Part shown: piece by piece, positions 1 through 7,126 of the stretch
Position numbering within the stretch: the first letter of the stretch is position 1
Layout: the number at the start of each line of letters is the position of its first letter
IMG/VR virus record: IMGVR_UViG_3300031787_000052
Span: 20,770-84,769 of that record
Direction: 5' to 3' (one strand)
Origin: a virus
DNA length: 64,000 bases
Notes under the pieces: generated by a model
What the model saw: only the letters and a program-made list of their open reading frames with translations
Told to the model about the DNA's origin: nothing
Databases searched by the model: none
Position numbers and translations under genes: made by a program

Positions 1-112
1 TGTCAATAAGTTTGTCTTCATATTGTCTCATGGTATTACTACCAATGAAGTCTTTGATTTCTTTACGTATCATGACTTCAATTTGTTTTTTATCGGTGTC
101 TGAAAGTGCCAT
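1..112 (-). CDS. Unknown protein, N-terminal fragment
   Basis: An ATG at 112-110 opens a frame that runs off the left edge of the window without a stop, so only the first 37 codons are seen. It starts one base past the stop of the preceding membrane gene, so it is the last visible member of that minus-strand operon. The fragment is charged and lysine/isoleucine-rich (MALSDTDKKQIE, then KEIKDFIGS) with no hydrophobic segment, so it looks like a small soluble protein. I do not recognise a family. The tight spacing and uninterrupted frame support a real gene. Confidence 0.6.
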   Translation of the reverse strand, partial: MALSDTDKKQIEVMIRKEIKDFIGSNTMRQYEDKLID

Positions 113-113
113 G

Positions 114-521
114 TTAAAAAGCAATTATTAATAATAGTAATGTGGTAACTCCTCCAGCAATAGCTCCTCGTCTCCACCATTTTATTTTATCATTTTGGTC
201 TTCTATTGCGTCTTCTAAATTTTTAGACAATTCTCTTAATTGTCCTATTTGACCATCTTTATAACCTATAATGTTTTGATTATTTAAATCCTTTTCTTTA
301 AGGAAATAAATAACACTATCCTTTTGGATATCTCTTTCCTCCATTTTAGCAATCTTTAGGTAAGTTTGCTCGAGCTCTTCTTTACACCCGTCACCGGCTA
401 AAATATCCTTTATAACTAACTTGGCAGTTTGGTTACTTAGGGTTATTTGGGTTGTATCTTTTTGAGAAAAACTTTTGAAGTTCAGAATAGTTAAAATTAT
501 CAACAGCAGAAACTTTGGCAT
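114..521 (-). CDS. Exported coiled-coil protein with C-terminal membrane helix (spanin-like?)
   Basis: This 135-aa protein starts with a classic signal peptide (MPKFLLLIILTILNF, then KSFSQ, a Bacteroidota-like signal peptidase I site). A charged, probably coiled-coil middle follows, and a C-terminal transmembrane helix (residues about 117-134) sits after a Lys-Trp-Trp-Arg-Arg stop-transfer cluster. Its first 89 bases overlap the end of the upstream membrane gene in another frame, so the signal peptide is read from DNA that also encodes the neighbour's C-terminus. That layout recalls Rz/Rz1 spanin pairs. However, the signal peptide has no lipobox cysteine, so it is not a typical o-spanin or u-spanin. 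The function is unproven; a cell-envelope role, perhaps in lysis, is inferred from topology and neighbours. Confidence 0.55.
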   Translation of the reverse strand: MPKFLLLIILTILNFKSFSQKDTTQITLSNQTAKLVIKDILAGDGCKEELEQTYLKIAKMEERDIQKDSVIYFLKEKDLNNQNIIGYKDGQIGQLRELSKNLEDAIEDQNDKIKWWRRGAIAGGVTTLLLLIIAF

Positions 522-792
522 TTGTTCTAGTTTTAATTATGTTTATGTTTTCATCAACAAGGTGTATTTCGTTATTAATAACCAAAATAGCCGAGTCGAG
601 TTTAGCAATTTTATTGTCAATTCTTTGATTGACCGCCATAGCAGAATCAATTTTGGTCTGTAACCCATCAACTCTGTCATAGTAAGATTTAACATCAACA
701 CTTAAATCTGTAGTAAGCATTAATGAATACACAACCAAAGCACCAACTGCGATGATTAGTAAATTACTTATAATATCTTTCAAGTTCATCAT
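433..792 (-). CDS. Small N-terminally anchored membrane protein with coiled coil (i-spanin-like?)
   Basis: The 119-aa product has one transmembrane helix near its N-terminus (about residues 8-27). A predicted periplasmic coiled coil rich in Asp, Lys and Ile follows, and the tail is basic and proline-containing (KRYNPNNPK). Size and topology match inner-membrane spanins, but they are also common in structural or signalling membrane proteins. It starts with tandem ATGs (MM), overlapping the previous stop as ATGA at 789-792, which suggests translational coupling. Its 3' end overlaps the following exported protein by 89 bases. I see no family motif beyond topology. Confidence 0.55.
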   Translation of the reverse strand: MMNLKDIISNLLIIAVGALVVYSLMLTTDLSVDVKSYYDRVDGLQTKIDSAMAVNQRIDNKIAKLDSAILVINNEIHLVDENINIIKTRTNAKVSAVDNFNYSELQKFFSKRYNPNNPK

Positions 793-1406
793 TCTTCAGG
801 TTTTGTTTTTTTACGAGAAGCCAAAATTTTAGCCCATTTAGATTTGAATTTTTCATAATAAGTTTTTAGTTTTGTTATCAAATCCAAAAATTTCTCGTCA
901 GTTTTAATCATTTCTCCATTTAGATAGATTCCATTTTCTTCACCTATCGAGTAGAAAAATTCTATATCAAAATCAATAATTTTACCTGACCATTCAACAT
1001 TGTTTGTATATACATTTAATTTGTTGAAATCTACTAAATCGGAAACTTCTGACACGAATTCGTCCATAGTTTCTTGGAACGCGATTTTCTCGTCGGTAGT
1101 CAATTCTAAATCTGTCTTGTCCTTTCCGTGTAATACTAAAATACCTCCTGATATTCTGTAAGCCTGTTTCTTATCCTCTTTGGATGGGTCCATTTCTTGT
1201 TCGTCATCCTCAATTTCATCTTCAACAGATTTAGCAACATTAAGTTTTTTAGTGACATTACCGCCCCCAACCAAGCTAACTCCTTGTTCAGTTAGAATAC
1301 CGTATTGGTTTTTAATTCTATTTGTTTCGTCAATTACTTCAGTACTAGACAACATCTCACGAGATGCTCGAAGTAATTTTTTAATTTCATCATGTGAATT
1401 GTTCAT
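789..1406 (-). CDS. Unknown soluble acidic protein
   Basis: A 205-aa protein with no signal peptide or membrane helix. Residues 60-80 are strongly acidic (EDEIEDDEQEMD). The C-terminal 35 residues are very basic (YYEKFKSKWAKILASRKK), ending in KTKPEE. The middle (about 85-165) looks globular with alternating strands and helices. Its start overlaps the end of the amidase-like gene by 17 bases, and its stop overlaps the next start as ATGA, so it is translated as part of the same operon. I recognise no family. The envelope-oriented neighbours suggest a cytosolic or virion-associated accessory role, but nothing in the sequence defines it. Confidence 0.6.
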   Translation of the reverse strand: MNNSHDEIKKLLRASREMLSSTEVIDETNRIKNQYGILTEQGVSLVGGGNVTKKLNVAKSVEDEIEDDEQEMDPSKEDKKQAYRISGGILVLHGKDKTDLELTTDEKIAFQETMDEFVSEVSDLVDFNKLNVYTNNVEWSGKIIDFDIEFFYSIGEENGIYLNGEMIKTDEKFLDLITKLKTYYEKFKSKWAKILASRKKTKPEE

Positions 1407-1992
1407 CTTCTATATATTTTAAAAAAAGTTCAAAATCGAAAGAAGGATTTACGTCAGTAAAATCTTGACTGAAATTACTTCTACATAAAACTCCCTCTGT
1501 TCTCTCGGCTCCATTAATTTTGGTATTGTGTCCTACCACTTGCTTCTTTATGGATATTTCTTCGAACAATTTTTTACATATAAAAGCTGTCGCTTCGATT
1601 TGTATTTCACTATAAGGTTCCCAAAAGAAATAATCCCTCCACTTTTTTTCGAACACATTACCTTTATAAATATCTCCAATCCAGTTAATGTAATTCTCGT
1701 TTAAAGGTTCTTTTTGTAACCAACCTAAATTTTCTAAACAGACTATAATAGAATTCTGATTTATTTTTTTATCCAAAAAGAATTTAGGACTTTCAGTGTT
1801 TTCTAATAGTTGAATAATCTTACCTTCCCTAGTGATTAAGTAGTTAGGTATTTTTTGATTTTTCCCGTTAAATCTATACTTCGCGGAGTTCAAAAACGTT
1901 TCTTTGTCTCTTAAAGTATTAAGTAATATTATCTGAATTTTGTTGTTGTGGTCCCCTACTTCAAACTCTCCGTATTTTATTAATTCGAACAT
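1390..1992 (-). CDS. N-acetylmuramoyl-L-alanine amidase-like protein, zinc site partly lost
   Basis: The 200-aa protein has the layout of the amidase_2/PGRP family, which cleaves the bond between MurNAc and L-Ala in peptidoglycan: a first strand (IQIILLNTLRD, residues 19-29), a substrate-facing strand (NYLITREGKIIQLL, 50-63), a central strand (SIIVCLENLGWL, 81-92) and a C-terminal metal region (VVGHNTKIN with His155, then DVNPSFDFE around 180-188). In active members the first strand ends in a zinc-binding His; here the position reads Leu-Asn (24-25). The third ligand position reads Asp/Asn rather than Cys. It could be a divergent endolysin or an inactive peptidoglycan-binding form. It sits among four membrane-protein genes, consistent with a lysis cassette. 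Confidence 0.6.
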   Translation of the reverse strand: MFELIKYGEFEVGDHNNKIQIILLNTLRDKETFLNSAKYRFNGKNQKIPNYLITREGKIIQLLENTESPKFFLDKKINQNSIIVCLENLGWLQKEPLNENYINWIGDIYKGNVFEKKWRDYFFWEPYSEIQIEATAFICKKLFEEISIKKQVVGHNTKINGAERTEGVLCRSNFSQDFTDVNPSFDFELFLKYIEDEQFT

Positions 1993-2000
1993 AGGTCATT

Positions 2001-2849
2001 TTACTTTGAGTAGGTCAATCTTCTTGAGTTTTCATCATCATCGTTACCTTTTTCAATATAGACCGGTACTTCGACTATCTTCTCCACCTCAACTATTTTT
2101 TCGACGGGGACTTCAACTATTTTCTCAACAACAGGAGGTTGCATTTTTTCTAATTCAGCAATCCTTGATAATAGTTGTGCGTATGATTGCTCGTCTCTAA
2201 CTGGTACTTCAACTATCTTTTCAACGGGTACCTCGACTATTCTTTCTACCTCAACTATCTTTTCAACTTCCACAATCTTATCAACAGGTACTTCAACAAT
2301 TTTCTCCACCTCGACAATCTTTTCAACCGGTACTTCTACCGTTTTTTCAACAACAATCTTTTCAATTCCAATTTTGTTTTCTTTTTTCCCAACATCGTAT
2401 TTTGTAAAGAAGTGAAGCGATGTCAATGATATAATAGGTAACAAACCTCCTTCAAGAAACGCCAACCATCTTCTTGCCGATGTCATATCAGACATATCAG
2501 AGCCAAGAGCTTCCCATACAGGTGATGTTAATTCAACCCAAGACCTGAATAATTCCCCATTAACCTCAATTTCTTTAAACGAGAAGTAGATATTACCAAT
2601 CATTTGAATGAAGGTAATCAACCCAAACATAAACCAAACCCCTCCTTTAATTTTGTTGGTTGCAGCAACAAGAGCCGTCATTGCACCAATCTCAATTGCA
2701 ATTGATAAGTAGATGGCCCAATTAAATGGATTGGCTATGTCATACCAAGAAACGACGTGGGATATTGAGATAATAGCTACCAATATAATTGGTATCAAGA
2801 ACATAGTTCTGTTGGGGTGTTCTACAACCCAGTTAAATATTTTTCTCAT
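2001..2849 (-). CDS. Four-helix membrane protein with EKIVEVPV repeats
   Basis: A 282-aa integral membrane protein. Hydrophobic segments fall at about residues 14-34, 44-65, 69-91 and 126-149, giving four helices. The C-terminal half (about 160-270) is almost entirely a degenerate heptad/octad repeat of EKIVEV and PVEKIVEV, interrupted once by a helical stretch (SYAQLLSRIAELEKM). A short charged tail ends the protein. The alternating Val/Ile and Glu/Lys pattern would suit a long amphipathic strand or coiled coil projecting from the membrane. It precedes the amidase-like gene by eight bases, and the start overlaps the previous stop as ATGA. A holin role is possible from context, but four helices plus a long repeat tail are atypical. 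Function unknown. Confidence 0.65.
   Translation of the reverse strand: MRKIFNWVVEHPNRTMFLIPIILVAIISISHVVSWYDIANPFNWAIYLSIAIEIGAMTALVAATNKIKGGVWFMFGLITFIQMIGNIYFSFKEIEVNGELFRSWVELTSPVWEALGSDMSDMTSARRWLAFLEGGLLPIISLTSLHFFTKYDVGKKENKIGIEKIVVEKTVEVPVEKIVEVEKIVEVPVDKIVEVEKIVEVERIVEVPVEKIVEVPVRDEQSYAQLLSRIAELEKMQPPVVEKIVEVPVEKIVEVEKIVEVPVYIEKGNDDDENSRRLTYSK
2045..2370 (-). repeat. Degenerate KIVEV-coding tandem repeat
   Basis: The DNA encodes repeated EKIVEV and PVEKIVEV units, so blocks such as caactattttctc and acttcaactatttt recur with many synonymous changes. Repetition is much clearer at protein than at DNA level, which points to selection on the peptide rather than very recent slippage. Confidence 0.7.
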
Positions 2850-3142
2850 TTACGAGTTTTTAAACTGTCGATGATATTACCAATCCTTTCTTGTCTTGTA
2901 ACATCCATCAACTCTCTATCGGTTGATTGAATCATTCTTCTCTCCGCCTCCAAACCTTCGATTTTGATTTCTTTTCTCAATTCGATAGCCAAAGAGTCAA
3001 TTCTCTCATTATTTTTTAAGGATACATCTTTAACCTTTTCTATACGTGTGTTAGTACTACAGGTTTTGAAAAAGATAATAAGGATGAGAATACTTGAAAT
3101 TCTAACACCCCATGCGTCTAAAAATTCTAATACTTTTTTCAT
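2846..3142 (-). CDS. Small single-pass membrane protein
   Basis: The 98-aa protein has a single transmembrane helix (about residues 13-29, ending FFKTCS). A charged, helical soluble tail rich in Arg, Glu and Ile follows and probably forms a coiled coil. The stop overlaps the start of the four-helix membrane protein as ATGA (2846-2849), so the two are likely translationally coupled and may act together. It is the first gene after the terminator at 3168-3193, so either a promoter lies in the 26 bases between or transcription reads through. Topology resembles the 119-aa protein further downstream. I recognise no family. Confidence 0.6.
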   Translation of the reverse strand: MKKVLEFLDAWGVRISSILILIIFFKTCSTNTRIEKVKDVSLKNNERIDSLAIELRKEIKIEGLEAERRMIQSTDRELMDVTRQERIGNIIDSLKTRK

Positions 3143-3167
3143 GATAGTTTTATTATAAAAGTAAAAA

Positions 3168-3193
3168 ACCTTCTATTATAATAAATAGAAGGT
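3168..3193 (-). terminator. Rho-independent terminator after the sigma factor gene
   Basis: A 10-bp inverted repeat (3168-3177 pairing with 3184-3193, stem aaccttctat-like, 6-base loop) lies 11 bases past the sigma gene stop. On the minus strand it is followed by a run of T (complement of the A tract at 3163-3167). The plus-strand side is also T-rich, so it could work in both directions. Confidence 0.8.
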
Positions 3194-3203
3194 CTTTTAT
3201 TTT

Positions 3204-4004
3204 TTACATGTAGTCGAAAAGTACTGAACTTTCGTTTCGTAATTTCCTCAACGCTTTCTCTTTGATTTGTCTTACACGTTCTTTGGTAAGACCAAAATCT
3301 GTTCCGATATCTTCCAATGTTCGTGGAGTACCAGTTAGACCAAAGTAGTCAAGTACGATTACTTTTTCACGTTCGTCCAAAACGTTTAGAAGATTGATTA
3401 ACTCCGACTTCAGTACATCTTTGTTGTTGAATACCGCGTCAGGCATGTCAGCGTCTTCATTTTTAATAATATCGACAAGTGTATCACCTTCCTCATTGAT
3501 ATTCATATCAAGGTCAATAATCGAAGGTAACATCTCAAACTTCTCATCCAACTTACCACCCTTTGACTCAACCTCTTTCTTTGCTCGTTGTAGGTCCTGT
3601 ACAACATTTACTGGTAGTCGGATTGTACGAGCATTGTCGTTAAGAGATTGAAGGATTGATTGTTTAACCCACCACACTGCGTATGATATGAAACGAAGAT
3701 TTTTACTCCAATCAAAGTTATGGATAGCTTTCATAAGACCCAAGTTACCTTCGGCAATGAGGTCAGGGAAATCTAATCCTTGATTCTGATATTGTTTGGC
3801 CACGGTAATTACAAAACGTAAGTTACCAATCAACAATTCTTTTTCAATTTCTTTACGTTCCTTATCTGTAATGTTTTCAGACAACATTCTTGAGGCGAGC
3901 TCACGCTCACGTTCGGGAGACATTACCTTTATTTTGCGAATGTCTTTGAGGTAATATTGAATTTCTTCTTGGTTAATAGGAATACCTGTGTTTTTGTCTT
4001 TCAT
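3204..4004 (-). CDS. RNA polymerase sigma-70 family factor
   Basis: A 266-aa sigma factor of the primary (RpoD-like) type. It has region 1.2 (IQYYLKDIRKIKVMSPERER, near 16-35), region 2.1-2.3 (NLRFVITVAKQYQNQG and FPDLIAEGNLGLMKAI, 80-115), region 2.4 that reads the -10 element (YAVWWVKQSILQSLNDNAR, 127-146), then RLPVN. Region 3 is short and acidic. Region 4.2 is a helix-turn-helix (TLEDIGTDFGLTKERVRQI, about 228-248). Region 4.2 is nearly the Bacteroidota RpoD sequence, so -33 recognition is probably host-like, while 2.4 and region 3 diverge. T4 uses the much smaller gp55 for late genes; this factor may take that place. It is coupled by ATGA to the upstream acidic protein and shares its promoter. 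Confidence 0.92.
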   Translation of the reverse strand: MKDKNTGIPINQEEIQYYLKDIRKIKVMSPERERELASRMLSENITDKERKEIEKELLIGNLRFVITVAKQYQNQGLDFPDLIAEGNLGLMKAIHNFDWSKNLRFISYAVWWVKQSILQSLNDNARTIRLPVNVVQDLQRAKKEVESKGGKLDEKFEMLPSIIDLDMNINEEGDTLVDIIKNEDADMPDAVFNNKDVLKSELINLLNVLDEREKVIVLDYFGLTGTPRTLEDIGTDFGLTKERVRQIKEKALRKLRNESSVLFDYM

Positions 4005-4498
4005 ATATTGTTTGCGTAATTATCTAATTGTTTTTTTTCTTTATCTGTTAGTGAATATATCCCTTGGGTATTAATCTTATCCAAGATTTCGTCCAAAGTT
4101 AATTCTTTTTCTTCAACTTTCTTATTCAATAAGTCTCTTAATTTACTAACATCGATATCAAATTCTTCCTCCTCTTCAAATTCTATCACTTCTTCATTTT
4201 CATTCACCTCTTCATTATTGAAGAACATTTGGTAAATTCCTTTAGCCATGTTAGCGGAGTTTATGTCGCTGACATTTTCTAATAGAACATAGATTGTGTT
4301 CTTTTCTCCAAAAATTGGTGAGAAAATTTGATGTAGTTTCTTTTGGGCCAGAATACTCTTGAACAGTATTGTTATGGAGTCATCGGTTACATGGTATTGT
4401 ACCTCATGAATTTTTTCTTCTCCTGTAATTTTTTCGCAAATATCGATTGCCGACACTTCGTTCATATTTTTTCCGAATACAATTAATAAGTAGTTCAT
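4001..4498 (-). CDS. Acidic protein co-transcribed with sigma factor; DUF6576-like tail
   Basis: I place the start at the ATG at 4498 (MNYLLIVFGKNMNEV, 165 aa). A longer frame begins with TTG at 4516, but that TTG is part of the -7 promoter element. Residues 1-100 look like a small alpha/beta domain. A very acidic segment follows (EENEEVIEFEEEEEFD region), then a C-terminal helix pair (LDEILDKINTQGIYSLTDK) closely resembling the DUF6576 tail of Bacteroidota rhomboid-type proteins (LDKI..KG..SLT..EK). The stop overlaps the sigma start as ATGA. That coupling makes a sigma partner, co-activator or anti-sigma role plausible, but this is inferred from position only. Confidence 0.6.
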   Translation of the reverse strand: MNYLLIVFGKNMNEVSAIDICEKITGEEKIHEVQYHVTDDSITILFKSILAQKKLHQIFSPIFGEKNTIYVLLENVSDINSANMAKGIYQMFFNNEEVNENEEVIEFEEEEEFDIDVSKLRDLLNKKVEEKELTLDEILDKINTQGIYSLTDKEKKQLDNYANNI

Positions 4499-4513
4499 AT
4501 GATTAATTTTTGA

Positions 4514-4543
4514 CAAAGATACTCAAACTTTTCAATTACACAA
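4514..4543 (-). promoter_or_regulatory. Bacteroidota-type promoter (TTG / TAnnTTTG)
   Basis: On the minus strand TTG at 4543-4541 is followed by exactly 19 bases and then TATCTTTG at 4521-4514. This matches the Bacteroidota consensus TTG-N19-TAnnTTTG. The expected transcript start is about 15 bases before the ATG at 4498. The upstream element touches the end of the gp46-like gene (stop at 4545), so this promoter drives the acidic protein and sigma factor separately. Confidence 0.75.
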
Positions 4544-4544
4544 A

Positions 4545-6917
4545 TTATTGTGACACGTAGCTAATATTTTCTTCCTTTCTAATCCTGATAACATTATCCG
4601 ACCAGTTGGTAACTAATGGATTGTGAGTTATTAAGAAAATTTTTTCAAAATAATCTTTGATTTTTGTGAAAAATTCTGAAACCATTTCAAGATTATCATT
4701 AGATATTTTACCAAAAACTTCATCAAAAACTATGATATTTGGTTTTGGTAATGAACATATCTTACTTAATACCGCTCTTAACGCCAGCGATGCTATTGTA
4801 CGTTCATACCCTGACCCTGATGACATAAGTTTTTCAACTTGGGTATTGTTATCAACCATGATGAATTCAACCTCATTCTTTTCATTAATTTGAATTTCCA
4901 ATCTGAAATGACAACTGTTTTCTAAAAGTCTTTGAAGTTCAGAGTTGATAAGTGGCATCATGGTTTTCATGATAATCTTTGAAATTCCGTTCTTACCATA
5001 AATCTCCAAATAAACTTTATAGATTTTTTCTCTCTCCGCTTCTTGCTTTATCTTCTCAATAATCTTATTGTTATTATCAATCTTATCATTAAGTTTTTCA
5101 ATGTCAAAGTTGAGACGAGTTAACTCATTATTAACTGACGTTTTTTGATTTTCCAAATCGTCAAGTCTCATATTGGCTTTGAGGAGTTGTTCTTCAATTT
5201 TGGTATTTTCTTGAATTTTGTCTTGGGCCTCTTCGTACTTTTTCAATTTGTCATGGAGTTTCTCAATTTTCATATCAAAACTTTCAATGCTCAAGTCGAG
5301 TTTTTCTTTGACTAGTTTATTCTTTTCGTATTCATCAAATTCTTTTTTAAGTCTAACAAATGTTTGTTCTGTGCTGGTTAAAACCTGCATTGTGGTATAA
5401 ATTTGGTCTTTTTGCTGGATATAACCATCAAGTTCGGCAATTTTAGATTGTGTAATTGAGGCCATCATTAAGTCAATTCCACAGTGTTCACATTTTATTC
5501 CACCTTCAACAGAACTCTTTAATTCTTCAATTGATTTAATCTTACTTTCAACCTCAACCATTTGTTTAAATGATTTGTTGTATTCATCTTTAACTTTATC
5601 GTGTTTGTCTTCGTGATAATACTTGGATGGTTCAACAACTTTGACTTCAGATAATTGTTTAACCACAACATCTTTCTTGAAGTTTAGGTCGGCAATCTCG
5701 GACTTAACTTGAGCCGGTTGTACCATACTAATCTCTTTATCAATATCGGTGTGTTTGTTCTTTAACAACCCATCACGATATTCTTGACCTTTGATAATTC
5801 TGTTCTGAACATCAATTAATTCACTCTGTCTCTCACCAATGGTATTCTTATGTTCTTGAATACCGTTTTTACAATTCTCAATTTCAGTTTTCAATTGCTC
5901 ACTATTATGAACATTTGAAATCATTGATTTTGAAAACTCACTGAACACTTCCTTCGCAGCGTCTTCCTTACGTTTTAGAAACTCAAGACCCATAAATCGT
6001 GATAACACTTGACCACGAGCTGTTGGTTTAGAGTCAATCAAATCCTCAAGATTAGTTGCCGTTGTAAGGATAGTCATAAGAAAATCTTCCTTTGACCCAA
6101 TAGAATTCTTGATAAACGTTTCAGTCTCACGTCTTTGCTCACCAGTGAAATTCATAAGACTACCATCAGATAGTTTCTTAAAGAAGTCTAGCTCGGTCTT
6201 AACATTCCAATCACCAGCTTTAGACTTCTTACGTTCAATGTTACGAACAATAATGTATTCATCACCATCAATAATGATTTCACCTTTGACAGATACCTTG
6301 TTCTTATCCGTGAAACGATTGAATACCTCTTCAGCCTTTGATGTCTTGGTAGTCTCATTGAAGAATAGGAACAATAACAAGTCAACCGACAATACGGTCT
6401 TACCTCCAAAGTTTGGTGGGTTAGACTCAATCACCGTGATACCATCACACTTTGTGAAATCAACAACTTGATTTTCCCCATATGATAGAAAGTTAGAGAA
6501 CTCTATTTTTTTGATATACCACCGTTTGAATGGTGTTACTTCAGAGTCATCCATCGCCAACTTACTATCAACAATACCATCCAACTTATAAATTTCATCA
6601 TAAAGGTTATCATTACCCTTATTAGTTAAAAAAGACTTCATTAATTCAAGTTGATAATTCTTATCCAATACATTGAATGAAATATCAACTGTCTGAACGG
6701 TCTCATCAGATGTCTTTGTCTTGGTTATGACATTAACATTTGTTGATAGATACTTCTTTTGAAAATAATGTCTTACGCTTTTTATCTTTTCTTGCGTGAT
6801 ATTTTCAGCATAATCCTCCCATACGACCTGTATGTATGGATTATCAAGCGAATTAGTATCTAACTTATGAATCATTTTTTTATAGTTGAAATTTGGTGGG
6901 GGATTAAACAAATCCAT
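4545..6917 (-). CDS. gp46: gp46/SbcC/Rad50-like recombination nuclease ATPase subunit
   Basis: A 790-aa SMC-like ATPase, partner of gp47 in the double-strand-end resection complex. In order: an N-terminal extension of about 130 residues not found in T4 gp46 (560 aa); the ATPase head (KIEFSNFLSYGENQ); a Walker A-like loop (SNPPNFGGKT, about 163-172) whose first Gly is replaced by Pro while GKT is kept; long coiled coils; a zinc-hook CEHC near residue 474; more coiled coil; a signature motif (SSGSGYERT, near 698); Walker B with catalytic Glu (IIVFDEVFG, near 728); and an H-loop (LITHNP, near 760). The gp47 gene lies about 1 kb upstream, with three small genes between them. The assignment is secure; the loop substitution is the oddity. 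Confidence 0.93.
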   Translation of the reverse strand: MDLFNPPPNFNYKKMIHKLDTNSLDNPYIQVVWEDYAENITQEKIKSVRHYFQKKYLSTNVNVITKTKTSDETVQTVDISFNVLDKNYQLELMKSFLTNKGNDNLYDEIYKLDGIVDSKLAMDDSEVTPFKRWYIKKIEFSNFLSYGENQVVDFTKCDGITVIESNPPNFGGKTVLSVDLLLFLFFNETTKTSKAEEVFNRFTDKNKVSVKGEIIIDGDEYIIVRNIERKKSKAGDWNVKTELDFFKKLSDGSLMNFTGEQRRETETFIKNSIGSKEDFLMTILTTATNLEDLIDSKPTARGQVLSRFMGLEFLKRKEDAAKEVFSEFSKSMISNVHNSEQLKTEIENCKNGIQEHKNTIGERQSELIDVQNRIIKGQEYRDGLLKNKHTDIDKEISMVQPAQVKSEIADLNFKKDVVVKQLSEVKVVEPSKYYHEDKHDKVKDEYNKSFKQMVEVESKIKSIEELKSSVEGGIKCEHCGIDLMMASITQSKIAELDGYIQQKDQIYTTMQVLTSTEQTFVRLKKEFDEYEKNKLVKEKLDLSIESFDMKIEKLHDKLKKYEEAQDKIQENTKIEEQLLKANMRLDDLENQKTSVNNELTRLNFDIEKLNDKIDNNNKIIEKIKQEAEREKIYKVYLEIYGKNGISKIIMKTMMPLINSELQRLLENSCHFRLEIQINEKNEVEFIMVDNNTQVEKLMSSGSGYERTIASLALRAVLSKICSLPKPNIIVFDEVFGKISNDNLEMVSEFFTKIKDYFEKIFLITHNPLVTNWSDNVIRIRKEENISYVSQ

Positions 6918-6918
6918 T

Positions 6919-7107
6919 TTATTGTTGTGTCACAACAGTCGCCTCTTCTACTTCGGTCATTGCCGACATTTCACTTTGCATTTCCGCAAATTTCTTGGAA
7001 AGCATTTCGGTGTATTCGGTTTCCATTTTACGACGAATTCCTTTAATCATGTTGTTACGATTTTGAACCTTCTGTTTGTGGTTCTTTCTGTTTCTTGACT
7101 TTGGCAT
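6919..7107 (-). CDS. Small basic protein of unknown function
   Basis: A 62-aa protein with a very basic N-terminal half (MPKSRNRKNHKQKVQNRNN) and an acidic, Met/Glu-rich C-terminal half. Only one base separates its stop from the gp46 start, so the two are in one transcript. The composition suggests nucleic-acid contact or a role as an RNA-associated or ribosome-like peptide, but no fold can be named. The in-frame ATG, tight spacing and biased charge distribution support a real gene. Confidence 0.6.
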   Translation of the reverse strand: MPKSRNRKNHKQKVQNRNNMIKGIRRKMETEYTEMLSKKFAEMQSEMSAMTEVEEATVVTQQ

Positions 7108-7126
7108 AATATATAAATTTTAAAAA

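Noticed and set aside
4499-4516. TTG start at 4516 for the acidic protein upstream of the sigma factor
   Set aside because: The TTG is part of the TATCTTTG promoter element, so it cannot be within the transcript. The ATG at 4498 is used instead.
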